Below, piece after piece: positions 17,633 through 26,746 of a stretch of 64,000 bases of DNA. This DNA comes from Thermohalobaculum sp039821125. GTDB taxonomy: Bacteria > Pseudomonadota > Alphaproteobacteria > Rhodobacterales > Rhodobacteraceae. The stretch is taken from the NCBI GenBank assembly GCA_039821125.1, contig JBCBOR010000011.1, forward strand, positions 19,782 through 83,781. Direction: 5' to 3'. Under the pieces are notes generated by a model, which saw only the letters and a program-made list of their open reading frames with translations, searched no databases and was not told the origin of the DNA. A program made the position numbers and the translations under genes. How positions within the stretch are numbered: the stretch's first letter is position 1; every line of letters begins with the position of its first letter.

Positions 17633-18950
17633 GCCGGGCGGCAAACGGGTGGCGATCGTTGGTGCCGGACTTGCCGGGCTGGCGGCGGGCACGTTGCTTT
17701 CGGCGCGCGGATACGAGGTTCAGATCTTCGAGGCGATGGATCGCCCCGGCGGCCGGGCCCTGACCCTGGACCGACCGGACGGAAGTGGCGACCGGGTCGA
17801 TATCGGGACCCAGTATTTCCACACCAGCTATCGCCGGGCGCGGGCGCTGATCGCCGAGGCCGGGTTGTCGGACGATCTGCGCCGCATCAAGGGTCGCACC
17901 AGGTTCTTCGATGATCGTGCACCTGGGGGGACGTTCACCACGGGACACCGGGTTCCCTACATTCGCGCAGGCGGCCCGTGGGCCAATCTGAAGCTGACGC
18001 TGCGCGGGCTGGCCCGGCTGGCGCTCAACCCGATCGAGACCTTCGCGGTGCGGTCCTATCCCCGGCTCGATCGGCAAAGCGTCGGCGATGCCGTGTCCGA
18101 CCCGTTCGAGTGGGATTTCACCGCCCGCACGCTGATCGCCGCTGGCGCCCTGATCGAGCCGGAGGGCCACGAGGTCTCGTATCTTCACCTGATCCGGTTG
18201 ATGCGGATTGTGCTGATGACCGACTACCTGTCGCTGGCCGGTGGGACCGCCGCGCTGCATCAGGCGTTGGCGAAACGGCTGAGCATCACCTATGGCGCGC
18301 CGGTGACGGGGTTGCTCGGGGATGGCGCGGTGCGCGGCATAGCCCTTGCCGACGGGACCGAGCAGTGGGCTGATCAGACCATCCTCGCGGTGCCGCCGGG
18401 CGCGCTGGCCGGCCTGCTGCCACCCGACTGGCAGCAGGATCGCGCGTTCCTCGAGGCAATCCACCACCCGCCCGCGGTGATCGTGACGCTCTGGCTGGAC
18501 CGGCCGCTCGAACCCGGGATCTGGTCGTATGTGTTCCCGCAGGGCTCCGGCATGGTCAGCTTTTGCACCGATGCCACCGAGAAGAACCCGGATATGGTGC
18601 CAAGCCGCCGGGCCGCCCTTCAGGCGTGGATCTGCTGGCCATCCTCCGGTCCGGCGATGGCGATGGATGACGCGGCTCTGACCGCCGCGGTGACCGAGGA
18701 GCTTTCGCGTCATCTTCCTGTGATCAAAGAGCGAATCGATTCGGTGCATATTCAGCGCCATCGCCATGCGGTGCCGCAGACCGCCCCCCGGCATTCTGAA
18801 CAAGCAGCGGCCTTTCTCGCCCGGATCGACGCGCGAGACGGAGTGCAAATCTGCGGGGATTTCCTGTCCGGAGGCTACATGGAATGCACCCTATGGAGCG
18901 CGGAGCGGGCGTTTCGGCAGATTCTGGCGGCCACTCGCGACGGAGGTTGA
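17625..18950 (+). CDS. FAD-dependent oxidoreductase (flavin amine oxidase superfamily)
   Basis: A 441-residue flavoprotein. The FAD-binding motif VAIVGAGLAGLAAGTLLSAR is at residues 9-28, followed by YEVQIFEAMDRPGGRA, the usual second part of the dinucleotide site. The C-terminal VQICGDFLSGGYMECTLWSA resembles the closing FAD motif of amine-oxidase and phytoene-desaturase-like enzymes. It overlaps the second KpsS-like gene by 8 bp and precedes the polyketide synthase gene by 205 bp, so it is translationally tied to the capsule genes. A role in oxidising or desaturating the lipid or a sugar of this locus is inference. Confidence 0.8.
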   Translation: MTEPGGKRVAIVGAGLAGLAAGTLLSARGYEVQIFEAMDRPGGRALTLDRPDGSGDRVDIGTQYFHTSYRRARALIAEAGLSDDLRRIKGRTRFFDDRAPGGTFTTGHRVPYIRAGGPWANLKLTLRGLARLALNPIETFAVRSYPRLDRQSVGDAVSDPFEWDFTARTLIAAGALIEPEGHEVSYLHLIRLMRIVLMTDYLSLAGGTAALHQALAKRLSITYGAPVTGLLGDGAVRGIALADGTEQWADQTILAVPPGALAGLLPPDWQQDRAFLEAIHHPPAVIVTLWLDRPLEPGIWSYVFPQGSGMVSFCTDATEKNPDMVPSRRAALQAWICWPSSGPAMAMDDAALTAAVTEELSRHLPVIKERIDSVHIQRHRHAVPQTAPRHSEQAAAFLARIDARDGVQICGDFLSGGYMECTLWSAERAFRQILAATRDGG

Positions 18951-19107
18951 GTTCCGACGCGTACCACTCGTGTTGCGTCGCACCATCGCAGGTGCGAGTT
19001 TCGGTTGATAATGCAAGCGTTTGAACTAATGTCGGGAGCAAGGGGGCGTGTGACCGAAGTACGTAGTGCACGCTAGTGGTCGAAACTTAGGTTTGGGAGC
19101 CGCCCCG

Positions 19108-19152
19108 ATGTTCATGAAAAACCTGAGTATTTCACTCGTTCGGGGGTTCTGA
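19108..19152 (+). CDS. Possible 14-residue leader peptide before the polyketide synthase
   Basis: A short open frame, MFMKNLSISLVRGF, starts at an ATG preceded by GGGAG at about 7 bp spacing and stops at 19150-19152, only 3 bp before the GTG start of the giant synthase gene. The synthase GTG itself has a poor ribosome site, so translation may be coupled to this leader. No terminator/antiterminator pair is evident. Confidence 0.3.
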   Translation: MFMKNLSISLVRGF

Positions 19153-19155
19153 CCC

Positions 19156-22100
19156 GTGGACGGGGGAACGCGCGAAACGCTGGTCGGTGTCACATCCGGC
19201 TGTGTCGTCACCGGGTATGCCTGCCGGCTTCCCGGAGCAAACTCGGCCACCGCCTTCTGGGACCTGCTGAGCGACGGGCGCGCCGCCATCGGCGAGGTTG
19301 GACCGGATCGATTTTCCACCCAACGTTATCACAGCCGTGACCTTCAGGAGACCGGCTCGGGGTATACGTTCAGCGCGGGTCTCCTCGACGATGTCTGGGG
19401 GTTTGATCCCGGCTTCTTCGGCTTTTCGCCGCGCGAGGCCAAGCAGATGGATCCCCAGCAGCGGCTTTTGCTGCAGGTTGCCTGGGAAGCGCTGGAGCAT
19501 GCGGGCCTGCGCCCGTCGACGCTGCAGAAAGACCGGACCGGGGTCTATATCGGCGCGTCCGCATCGGACTACTCGACGCAGTTCTATGGCGATCCTGCTC
19601 GGATTGATGCGCCCTTCATGCTGGGCAACACGCTGTCGATCCTGTCGAACCGGATCAGCTATGCGTTCGATCTGACCGGGCCGAGCTACACCGTCGACAC
19701 GGCGTGCTCATCGTCGTTCTACGCGCTCGATCAGGCCCGCCGTGCGCTGGATGCGGGTGAGATCGACACCGCGATCGTCGGTGCTGTCAACGTGCTGCTG
19801 TCGCCGATGTCCTTCATCGGGTTTGCGCGCGCCGGGATGCTGTCGCCGAACGGGCGCTGTGCGTTTCTGGACGCGAGCGCCGATGGCTATGTCCGGGGCG
19901 AAGGCGCCGTTGTCTTCGTGCTGCGCCGGGCGGAAGTGGCCGAGGACGGTGGCGACCGGATCCGCGGTCGCCTGATCGCGACCGGGATCAACAGCGATGG
20001 GCGCACCAACGGGTTGGCGCTGCCGTCGGCCGAGCGGCAGGCGGCCCTGCTGAAGCGTCTGCGCCGCCGGGCCGGGATCACGCCCGACGATATCTCGTTC
20101 GTCGAAGCGCACGGCACGGGCACCCGGGCGGGCGATCTGGCCGAGGCCACGTCGCTTGGGACGGTCTATGGTCAGGGGCGGGAGACGCCGTTGGTCATCG
20201 GATCAGCCAAGACGAATGTCGGCCATCTCGAACCGGCGTCCGGCCTTGTCGGCTTGCTGAAGGCGCAAATGGCGCTCGAGCACGGAATGGTTCCGGCCAC
20301 GCTCAACATCAGCGATCTCAGCCCCGATATCGACCTCGAGGCATTGAACCTGACCCCTGCGACCGCGCCCGTTGCGCTGGCCGATCAGGATCGTCCGTGG
20401 ATTGCGGCGGTGAATTCGTTCGGCTTTGGCGGGGCGAACGCCCACGCGCTGATCGAGGCTTATGACGGTCATGCCGCCGATCTGGCCGCCGCGCCAGAGG
20501 CCGAGAGCGGTGCGCCGTTGATCCTGTCCTCGGCAAGCGCGGATGCCCTGACAGCGTTGGCGTCGGACTGGTCATCGCGTCTGAGCGGTTTGGACCCGGA
20601 GCAGGGGATCGCCCTGATCAACCAGGCCGCGTGGCGGCGGGAGCGCATGGCGCATACGCTTGTCGCGACGGGCAGCACCCCGTCCGCGATTGGCGAGGCG
20701 CTTGCGCGTCATGCCGCAGGCAATGCGGCCCCGACGGTCATCACCGGAACCCGCGCCACAACGGGCCGTACGGCGTTCGTGTTCTCCGGCAATGGCTCGC
20801 AATGGGCCGGGATGGGTCAGCATCTCTTCGAGACGGACCCCGTGTTCCGCCGTGCGTTCTCGGAGACATCCGAACTTTTCGTCACCGAAGGCGGTCATGA
20901 TCTCGTGGCTCTGCTCGCGGACCCGGGCCTTGGCGACAAGCTGGACCGGGCGACGGTTGGCCAACCGCTGCTCCTCGCGCTTCAGGTCGGCGTGGTGCAG
21001 TCGTTCATCGTGCGCGGGCTCGAGCCCGACGCCGTCGCCGGTCATTCGGTTGGCGAGGTTGCGGCGGCCTACACTGCGGGTGCGCTCAGCCTTGGCGACG
21101 CGGTGCGTCTGATCCAGGCGCGGGCCAGCGTGCTCGAGACACTGCACGGGACAGGCGGCATGGCGGCGGTGCTCAGCGGTGTCGATGCCCTCGAGCCTGT
21201 GCTTGAGGAGTTTGCCAGCGCGCACGCCGATCTCGGCGCGATCACACTGGCTGCAGACAACAATCCGCGCTCGACCACCATCAGCGGGGGCGCCGACGCC
21301 TTGGATGCCTTCGCCAAGTTCGCCCGGAAGAGGCGTTTGGCGGTCAAGCGGCTGGACGTACCCTACCCCTATCACAGCGCTGCGGTCGAACCGCTGCGCG
21401 AGGATCTTCTGACGCGTATTCTCGACATCGCACCACGGGACACGCGGATCGACTTCGTGTCCTCCGCGACGGGCTCCGAGATGCCGGGCAAGGTCCTTGG
21501 CCCTGAGTTCTGGTGGAAGAACACGCGCGATCCGGTGCTGTTCCGCGCAGCGGTCGAGACGCTCGCCGGATCGGGATGCCGTGTCTTCGTGGAGATCGGC
21601 CCGCGCCCCGTTCTGCAGAACTACGTCACGGAGTCCGCGACAGCGGCGGGGGCCTCGGTGCACTTCGTGCCGACGCTGGACAAGGGTCGTCACCAGAACA
21701 CGGATACCGAGGTCATCGTCGCCCGCGCCATCGCGGCAGGGGCCCGGCATAATGAAGTCCGGGTGTTCGGCGATCCCGTGCGATATGGCGGCGATCTGCC
21801 GGCCTATCCCTGGCAGCAGAGCCATTTCCGGGCCGAGATGACCGGCGCTGCGGTCGACTCCTACGGGGTCGAGGCGGACGATCACCCCATCCTCGGCTGG
21901 CGGGAGCGGCCAGGCACCGCCGTCTGGCACAACCATCTCAGCACTGCGCGTCAACCGTGGCTTGCCGATCATGTGGTCGGTGGCGCCACGGTCTTCCCCG
22001 CTGCGGGCTATGTCGAAGCCATCCTGGCGGCTGGCGCTGCCGAGTTTGCGCAAGCGGACGGGACCAGCCCAGCGTTGGACCTGTCGGGTCTCGATATTCT

Positions 22101-25100
22101 TCAGCCGCTGGTGATCGACGGGGTGCACACCTTGCGCACAACGGTGATGCGCGAGACCGGCACCGTCACGATCGAGAGCAGCCCCTATCCGTCTTCGAAA
22201 ACCTGGGTTCTCCATGCGCGTGCACGCATCCGTGTCCTGCCGCGCGAGATCCCGTCAGAGGCTGCTGAGCCTCGGTTGAGCGACGGAAAGACGATTGAGG
22301 CCGAGGACCTCTATGCTGGCGCCGAGAAACTCGGCCTGACCTATGGCCCGGCCTTCCGGTGCTTTGCGGGCGGGCGGATCGACGGTGCGACGATGATGCT
22401 TGAGCTTGGCGCCCCCGAGGCAGGTCCGACGGGGTGCCTTCTCGATCCCGGATGTCTCGATGGCGCGATGCATGGTCTCGCGGCTCTGATCGCCTCGGCG
22501 GCTGGGGATGGTGAGGATCTGTGGTGCCATAGCGATGGTACGCTGAAGCAGACCTTCCTGCCGGTGCGTGTCGGACGGTTGCAGCTTCATCGCCCGGGTG
22601 GCGTGCCCAAGCGCGGCGCTTTGGTGCTTCATCGGTTTGGGACGCGCTCGGTCAAGGCCAGCCTGACGCTGTTCGGCGCCGATGACCGTCCCGTTGCGAC
22701 CATCGACGATCTGCGGTTGCGGGCGATGCCCATCGCCGGCCGCGCGCCGATCACGCCGCGGTTCTGGCGCCAGGTGCTGGAACCTCGGGTCGGCCCGACC
22801 GATCAGACGGGCATGCCAGCGACCTGGGATGATCCGGCCGCGCGGCTCGCGTCCCTGGGCGTCATCGTATCCGCCCCGCCCGAGGGCGATGCCGGGGCGC
22901 TGATCCTGGATGCGGCGTGCCGCCGTCTGGCGTGGGATGTGGTGCGCGACCTGACGGGTCCGGGCGGCCTGCTGGACGCAGCGGCCCTGGGAAAGGTCGA
23001 TCCCGGTGCCTATCCGCTGCTTGGCCGGATGCTCGTGGCACTGGAGGAAGATTCGCTCTTCCTGCGTGACACTGACACTGACGCTGATGCGCCTGGTCTG
23101 ATCGGGACACTTGCAGAGCAGGTGGATTATCCCGCGTTTGACGAGCTTCTTTCAGGTCTGCGGTACGAATCGCCAGCGCTGTCTGGCGACTTGCTGGCGC
23201 TCGCTGGCCTAGCGGATCAGATCCCAGAGCGTTTGACATCCGGGCTGATCGAACGCCATGTCGGCCACCAGCGCGGTGCGCCGAGCGATGCGCACTGGAC
23301 CACGCTGGAAACCGTGGTTGACGACATCGCGGCTGCATGGGTCGAGGGCCAACGTCTCACGACCCTGCTGGTCGGAGCACCGCCGCGCGATGTCCTTGCC
23401 CGGCTTCTAGATCTGCCCGCGCTAACACGGCTCACGCTCACGGATACCGATCCCGGGGCAGTCGAGGTTCTGGCGCGTGATCTGCCCCGTCATCCGGCAC
23501 TCGAGGTTGCCAGTTTCGAAGAGGTTGACGCCGAGGGCCGCGCCCGCGATCTGGTGATCCTCGCCGACCAGTTCTGCCGGTTGGACCGCGCAGCGGCCTC
23601 GACCCTGTCGCGCAGTCTGGCCCCGGGTGGCCTGCTGATCGGCACGCACCGTCTTCCGGATCTGATCGGCGATCTGACCGACGGGCAGGATGCACGCTGG
23701 TGGACAGGGCCGGACGATGCGCCGGTTGGACGCCGCGCCCATGGGCAGGGGGTGATGTCGCTTCTGGCCAAGGCCGGGATAACAACACCTACGGCCCATT
23801 ACTGTGCCGGCGGTGGTCAGGACAGCCTGCTGGTGGTTGGCGGCGGTCGCCCCTCACGCGTTGCAGACGCCACGGAGGCTGCAGATCCCGACGCCCCGCC
23901 GCAGATCATCTTCCATGTCCGCCATACCGGGGCCGAGCGACCGGCCCAGGCCCTGCGCCGTGCGATCCAGCTGCATGGCTCGGCCGATGTGCAGGTCTCG
24001 GCGCTGTCGCCGCTGATCGGCGTGCCGGATGGCCGATGGGAAGGGGTCGTCTTCCTCCAGCCGCAGGAGCAGGCGGATCCCTCGACAGAAACGGCCGAGC
24101 GGATCGGAGAGATCCAGGCCCTGCTGTCGCGATTGTCCTCGCCCGAACGCCTCTGGCTGATCCTGCCCGGCGGCTGCCCCGGAGCGCGTCAGAATGCTCA
24201 AAGCAGCCCGGCCATGGCTGCCCTTTGGGGGTATGGCCGGACGCTGATGAACGAACATCCGGACCTCGACATTCGCCTCGTTGATCCGGGGGAGGCACCG
24301 CCCGACGGTCCAGCGTGTGATGCCTGGGCCGAGCGCCTCGCACGGGTGATTGCCGAGCCCGGAGCAGAGCGCGAAATCCTGACCGGGCCGGATGGCATCG
24401 CCGTGCCGCGCATTGAACCTGTGCGCGCGATGGATCGCTCCACCTCCCGGGCAACCGGTTTCGGCGAACGCACGCGGCGCTTGACCGTTTCGCAGTCCGG
24501 CGGTCTTGATCAGCTCGACTGGCAGGATGCACCGCGCCGCGCGCCCGCGAAAACCGAGGTCGAGATTGCCGTGCGTGCGGCGGGACTGAATTTCCGCGAC
24601 GTGATGTGGGCTCAGGGTCTGCTGCCGGAAGAAGCACTGGAGCATGGCTTTGCCGGGCCTGCACTTGGCATGGAATGCGCCGGTGTCGTTGTGCGCGCAG
24701 GCGAAGAGAGTGGCTTCGCCGAGGGCGAGCGGGTCGTCGCCTTCGCCTCGCAAGCGCTGGCCGGGCACGTCACGACGCCGGCGACGACGGTGGCACGTAT
24801 CCCTGCCGGGCTCGACTTCGAAGCCGCGGCCAGCGTGCCGGTGGTCTTCGCAACAGCCCACTATGCGCTTTGCGAACTGGCGCGGATCCGACCTGGCGAG
24901 CGGGTCCTGATCCATGGCGGTGCCGGCGGCGTCGGCCTCGCGGCGCTGCAGATTGCGGTCGCCAATGGCGCGAAGGTCTTTGCAACCGCGGGAACCTCGG
25001 CCAAGCGCCGTTTGCTCAAGGCGTTGGGCGCCGAAGCCGTGTTCGACAGCCGCAGCCTGGCCTTCGCGGACGATGTCAAAGCGGCGAGCGAGGGCGGGGT

Positions 25101-26733
25101 CGACGTTGTTCTGAACGCACTGGCTGGTGAGGCGATGGAACTGTCCATCGGGTGCCTGCGCCCGTTCGGGCGGTTCGTGGAGCTTGGCAAGCGTGATTTC
25201 TTTGCAGACACCAAGATCGGGCTCTACCCGTTCCACCGCAATCTCTCGTATTTCGGGGTCGATCTCGACGAGTTGCTGGCCGCCCGCCCGGGCGAGGCAC
25301 GTGCCTTGCTCGATGCGTTCTCGGATCATCTGGCATCCGGTACGGTTCAACCGCCGCCCTATCAGGTCTTCCAGGCTGGCGATGTCGGCCAAGCCTTCCG
25401 TCTGATGCAGCAGGCCGGGCATGTCGGCAAGATCGTCGTCTGTCCGCCCCGGCGGCGGGCTGATGCGGCCGCGCCGTCCGTGGTCACGACCGCGATCCGG
25501 GGTGGATGGCTGGTGGTCGGCGGGACCGGCGGCTTTGGCCTTGCGACGGCGGCGTCCCTGGCCACTCGCGGGGCGGAGAAACTGTGGCTGGCCAGTCGCA
25601 GTGGCCGACCGCAGGAGCAGGATGCGGGACGGATCGCTGATCTCGTGGCATCGGGCGTCGCGGTCGAGACCATCGCCATGGATGTTGCGGATGCTGCCTC
25701 GGTCGGCGAGGCACTGGCCCGGATCAACTCGGACAGCGTTACGCTGAAAGGCGTCGTGCATTCGGCCATGGTGCTGCGCGACCGTCCCGCGCGTGACCTG
25801 ACATCCGAGGATATCGACGCGGTCCTCGCGCCCAAGATCGCGGGCGCGGTCAATCTCGATCAAGCGACCCGAGGGCTCGGCCTGGATCATTTCGTGCTGT
25901 ATTCCTCGGCTGTGACCCTGATCGGAAACCCCGGTCAGGCGCCCTATGTCGCCGCCAACCTCGCACTCGAGCGGATTGCACAGGCGCGCCGCGCCGCGGG
26001 CGAACCGGCCCTTGCGATCGGCTGGGGCGCTGTTGGCGATACCGGTTACCTGTCGCGTGAGGAGAACGCGCGAACCATGCTGGACCGGATGCTGGACGGT
26101 GCGTTCCTGACATCCGAAGAAGCCCTGAGCGGACTTGCCCGGTGGCAGGATCACAACAGCGGATCGGACCCTCAGCAGGCTGCCGTCAGCTTCGCACGCA
26201 TGCCATGGACGCGGCTGGCGGGCGACCTGCCGATCATGGCGACCCCGCTCTACGACCGGCTGGACGAGCCGCATCACGCCATCGAGGCAACCGGTGATGC
26301 CGAGGAACTGCGCGCCGAACTGGCAGCGCTTGACTCGCGCGAGGCGCTCAAGCGGGTCACGGCGCTCCTGATCACCGAAATCGCGGCCGTCCTGCACCAG
26401 CCGGAATCCGAGATCGACGCCCGCAGGCCCCTTGGCGAGATCGGCTTTGACTCGTTGATGGCGGTCGAGCTGCGGCTTGGCCTCGAGGAGAAGATCGGTC
26501 TCTCGCTGCCGCTTCTGTCACTGGCTGACGCCACCACGCTGACCGATGTGGCGGTGCGGATCCTGCAGACCGTGCGCAATGGCGGCGATGACGAGGATCC
26601 GGAGGCAGAGGATGGCACGACCGTGATCGACGATTTGATCGCGCAGCACGTCTCGCCTACAGATGCGGATATCGAGCCGGAGGACAAGGAAGCCCTGCGC
26701 ACCCGCGCGCGGGATATCACCTCGCTCGGCTAG
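19156..26733 (+). CDS. Type I reducing polyketide/fatty-acid synthase, KS-AT-DH-ER-KR-ACP
   Basis: A 2525-residue single-module megasynthase. KS (about 14-435) has Cys184 in VDTACSSS, His319 in EAHGTGT and His357 in NVGHLE. AT (about 538-840) has Ser631 in GHSVGE and His740 in YPYHS, a motif that is neither the usual malonyl HAFH nor methylmalonyl YASH type. DH (about 908-1190) has His939 in HxxxGxxxxP and Asp1102. Residues about 1200-1770 lack catalytic motifs and look like relic methyltransferase plus structural KR. ER (about 1778-2090) has GGAGGVGLA at 1922-1930. KR (about 2116-2290) has GGTGGFG, Ser2251 and Tyr2264. ACP has Ser2433 in GFDSL. There is no thioesterase or loading domain, so iterative chain building and off-loading by the next gene are expected. 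Its layout resembles rhizobial RkpA. The GTG start is tentative. Confidence 0.93.
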   Translation: MDGGTRETLVGVTSGCVVTGYACRLPGANSATAFWDLLSDGRAAIGEVGPDRFSTQRYHSRDLQETGSGYTFSAGLLDDVWGFDPGFFGFSPREAKQMDPQQRLLLQVAWEALEHAGLRPSTLQKDRTGVYIGASASDYSTQFYGDPARIDAPFMLGNTLSILSNRISYAFDLTGPSYTVDTACSSSFYALDQARRALDAGEIDTAIVGAVNVLLSPMSFIGFARAGMLSPNGRCAFLDASADGYVRGEGAVVFVLRRAEVAEDGGDRIRGRLIATGINSDGRTNGLALPSAERQAALLKRLRRRAGITPDDISFVEAHGTGTRAGDLAEATSLGTVYGQGRETPLVIGSAKTNVGHLEPASGLVGLLKAQMALEHGMVPATLNISDLSPDIDLEALNLTPATAPVALADQDRPWIAAVNSFGFGGANAHALIEAYDGHAADLAAAPEAESGAPLILSSASADALTALASDWSSRLSGLDPEQGIALINQAAWRRERMAHTLVATGSTPSAIGEALARHAAGNAAPTVITGTRATTGRTAFVFSGNGSQWAGMGQHLFETDPVFRRAFSETSELFVTEGGHDLVALLADPGLGDKLDRATVGQPLLLALQVGVVQSFIVRGLEPDAVAGHSVGEVAAAYTAGALSLGDAVRLIQARASVLETLHGTGGMAAVLSGVDALEPVLEEFASAHADLGAITLAADNNPRSTTISGGADALDAFAKFARKRRLAVKRLDVPYPYHSAAVEPLREDLLTRILDIAPRDTRIDFVSSATGSEMPGKVLGPEFWWKNTRDPVLFRAAVETLAGSGCRVFVEIGPRPVLQNYVTESATAAGASVHFVPTLDKGRHQNTDTEVIVARAIAAGARHNEVRVFGDPVRYGGDLPAYPWQQSHFRAEMTGAAVDSYGVEADDHPILGWRERPGTAVWHNHLSTARQPWLADHVVGGATVFPAAGYVEAILAAGAAEFAQADGTSPALDLSGLDILQPLVIDGVHTLRTTVMRETGTVTIESSPYPSSKTWVLHARARIRVLPREIPSEAAEPRLSDGKTIEAEDLYAGAEKLGLTYGPAFRCFAGGRIDGATMMLELGAPEAGPTGCLLDPGCLDGAMHGLAALIASAAGDGEDLWCHSDGTLKQTFLPVRVGRLQLHRPGGVPKRGALVLHRFGTRSVKASLTLFGADDRPVATIDDLRLRAMPIAGRAPITPRFWRQVLEPRVGPTDQTGMPATWDDPAARLASLGVIVSAPPEGDAGALILDAACRRLAWDVVRDLTGPGGLLDAAALGKVDPGAYPLLGRMLVALEEDSLFLRDTDTDADAPGLIGTLAEQVDYPAFDELLSGLRYESPALSGDLLALAGLADQIPERLTSGLIERHVGHQRGAPSDAHWTTLETVVDDIAAAWVEGQRLTTLLVGAPPRDVLARLLDLPALTRLTLTDTDPGAVEVLARDLPRHPALEVASFEEVDAEGRARDLVILADQFCRLDRAAASTLSRSLAPGGLLIGTHRLPDLIGDLTDGQDARWWTGPDDAPVGRRAHGQGVMSLLAKAGITTPTAHYCAGGGQDSLLVVGGGRPSRVADATEAADPDAPPQIIFHVRHTGAERPAQALRRAIQLHGSADVQVSALSPLIGVPDGRWEGVVFLQPQEQADPSTETAERIGEIQALLSRLSSPERLWLILPGGCPGARQNAQSSPAMAALWGYGRTLMNEHPDLDIRLVDPGEAPPDGPACDAWAERLARVIAEPGAEREILTGPDGIAVPRIEPVRAMDRSTSRATGFGERTRRLTVSQSGGLDQLDWQDAPRRAPAKTEVEIAVRAAGLNFRDVMWAQGLLPEEALEHGFAGPALGMECAGVVVRAGEESGFAEGERVVAFASQALAGHVTTPATTVARIPAGLDFEAAASVPVVFATAHYALCELARIRPGERVLIHGGAGGVGLAALQIAVANGAKVFATAGTSAKRRLLKALGAEAVFDSRSLAFADDVKAASEGGVDVVLNALAGEAMELSIGCLRPFGRFVELGKRDFFADTKIGLYPFHRNLSYFGVDLDELLAARPGEARALLDAFSDHLASGTVQPPPYQVFQAGDVGQAFRLMQQAGHVGKIVVCPPRRRADAAAPSVVTTAIRGGWLVVGGTGGFGLATAASLATRGAEKLWLASRSGRPQEQDAGRIADLVASGVAVETIAMDVADAASVGEALARINSDSVTLKGVVHSAMVLRDRPARDLTSEDIDAVLAPKIAGAVNLDQATRGLGLDHFVLYSSAVTLIGNPGQAPYVAANLALERIAQARRAAGEPALAIGWGAVGDTGYLSREENARTMLDRMLDGAFLTSEEALSGLARWQDHNSGSDPQQAAVSFARMPWTRLAGDLPIMATPLYDRLDEPHHAIEATGDAEELRAELAALDSREALKRVTALLITEIAAVLHQPESEIDARRPLGEIGFDSLMAVELRLGLEEKIGLSLPLLSLADATTLTDVAVRILQTVRNGGDDEDPEAEDGTTVIDDLIAQHVSPTDADIEPEDKEALRTRARDITSLG

Positions 26734-26746
26734 ACACGGGGACCAG

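Noticed and set aside
23854..26397. 847-residue minus-strand frame opposite the polyketide synthase
   Set aside because: Purely antisense to conserved ER, KR and linker regions; composition (His, Arg, Gln, Gly) is typical of reverse-strand GC bias.
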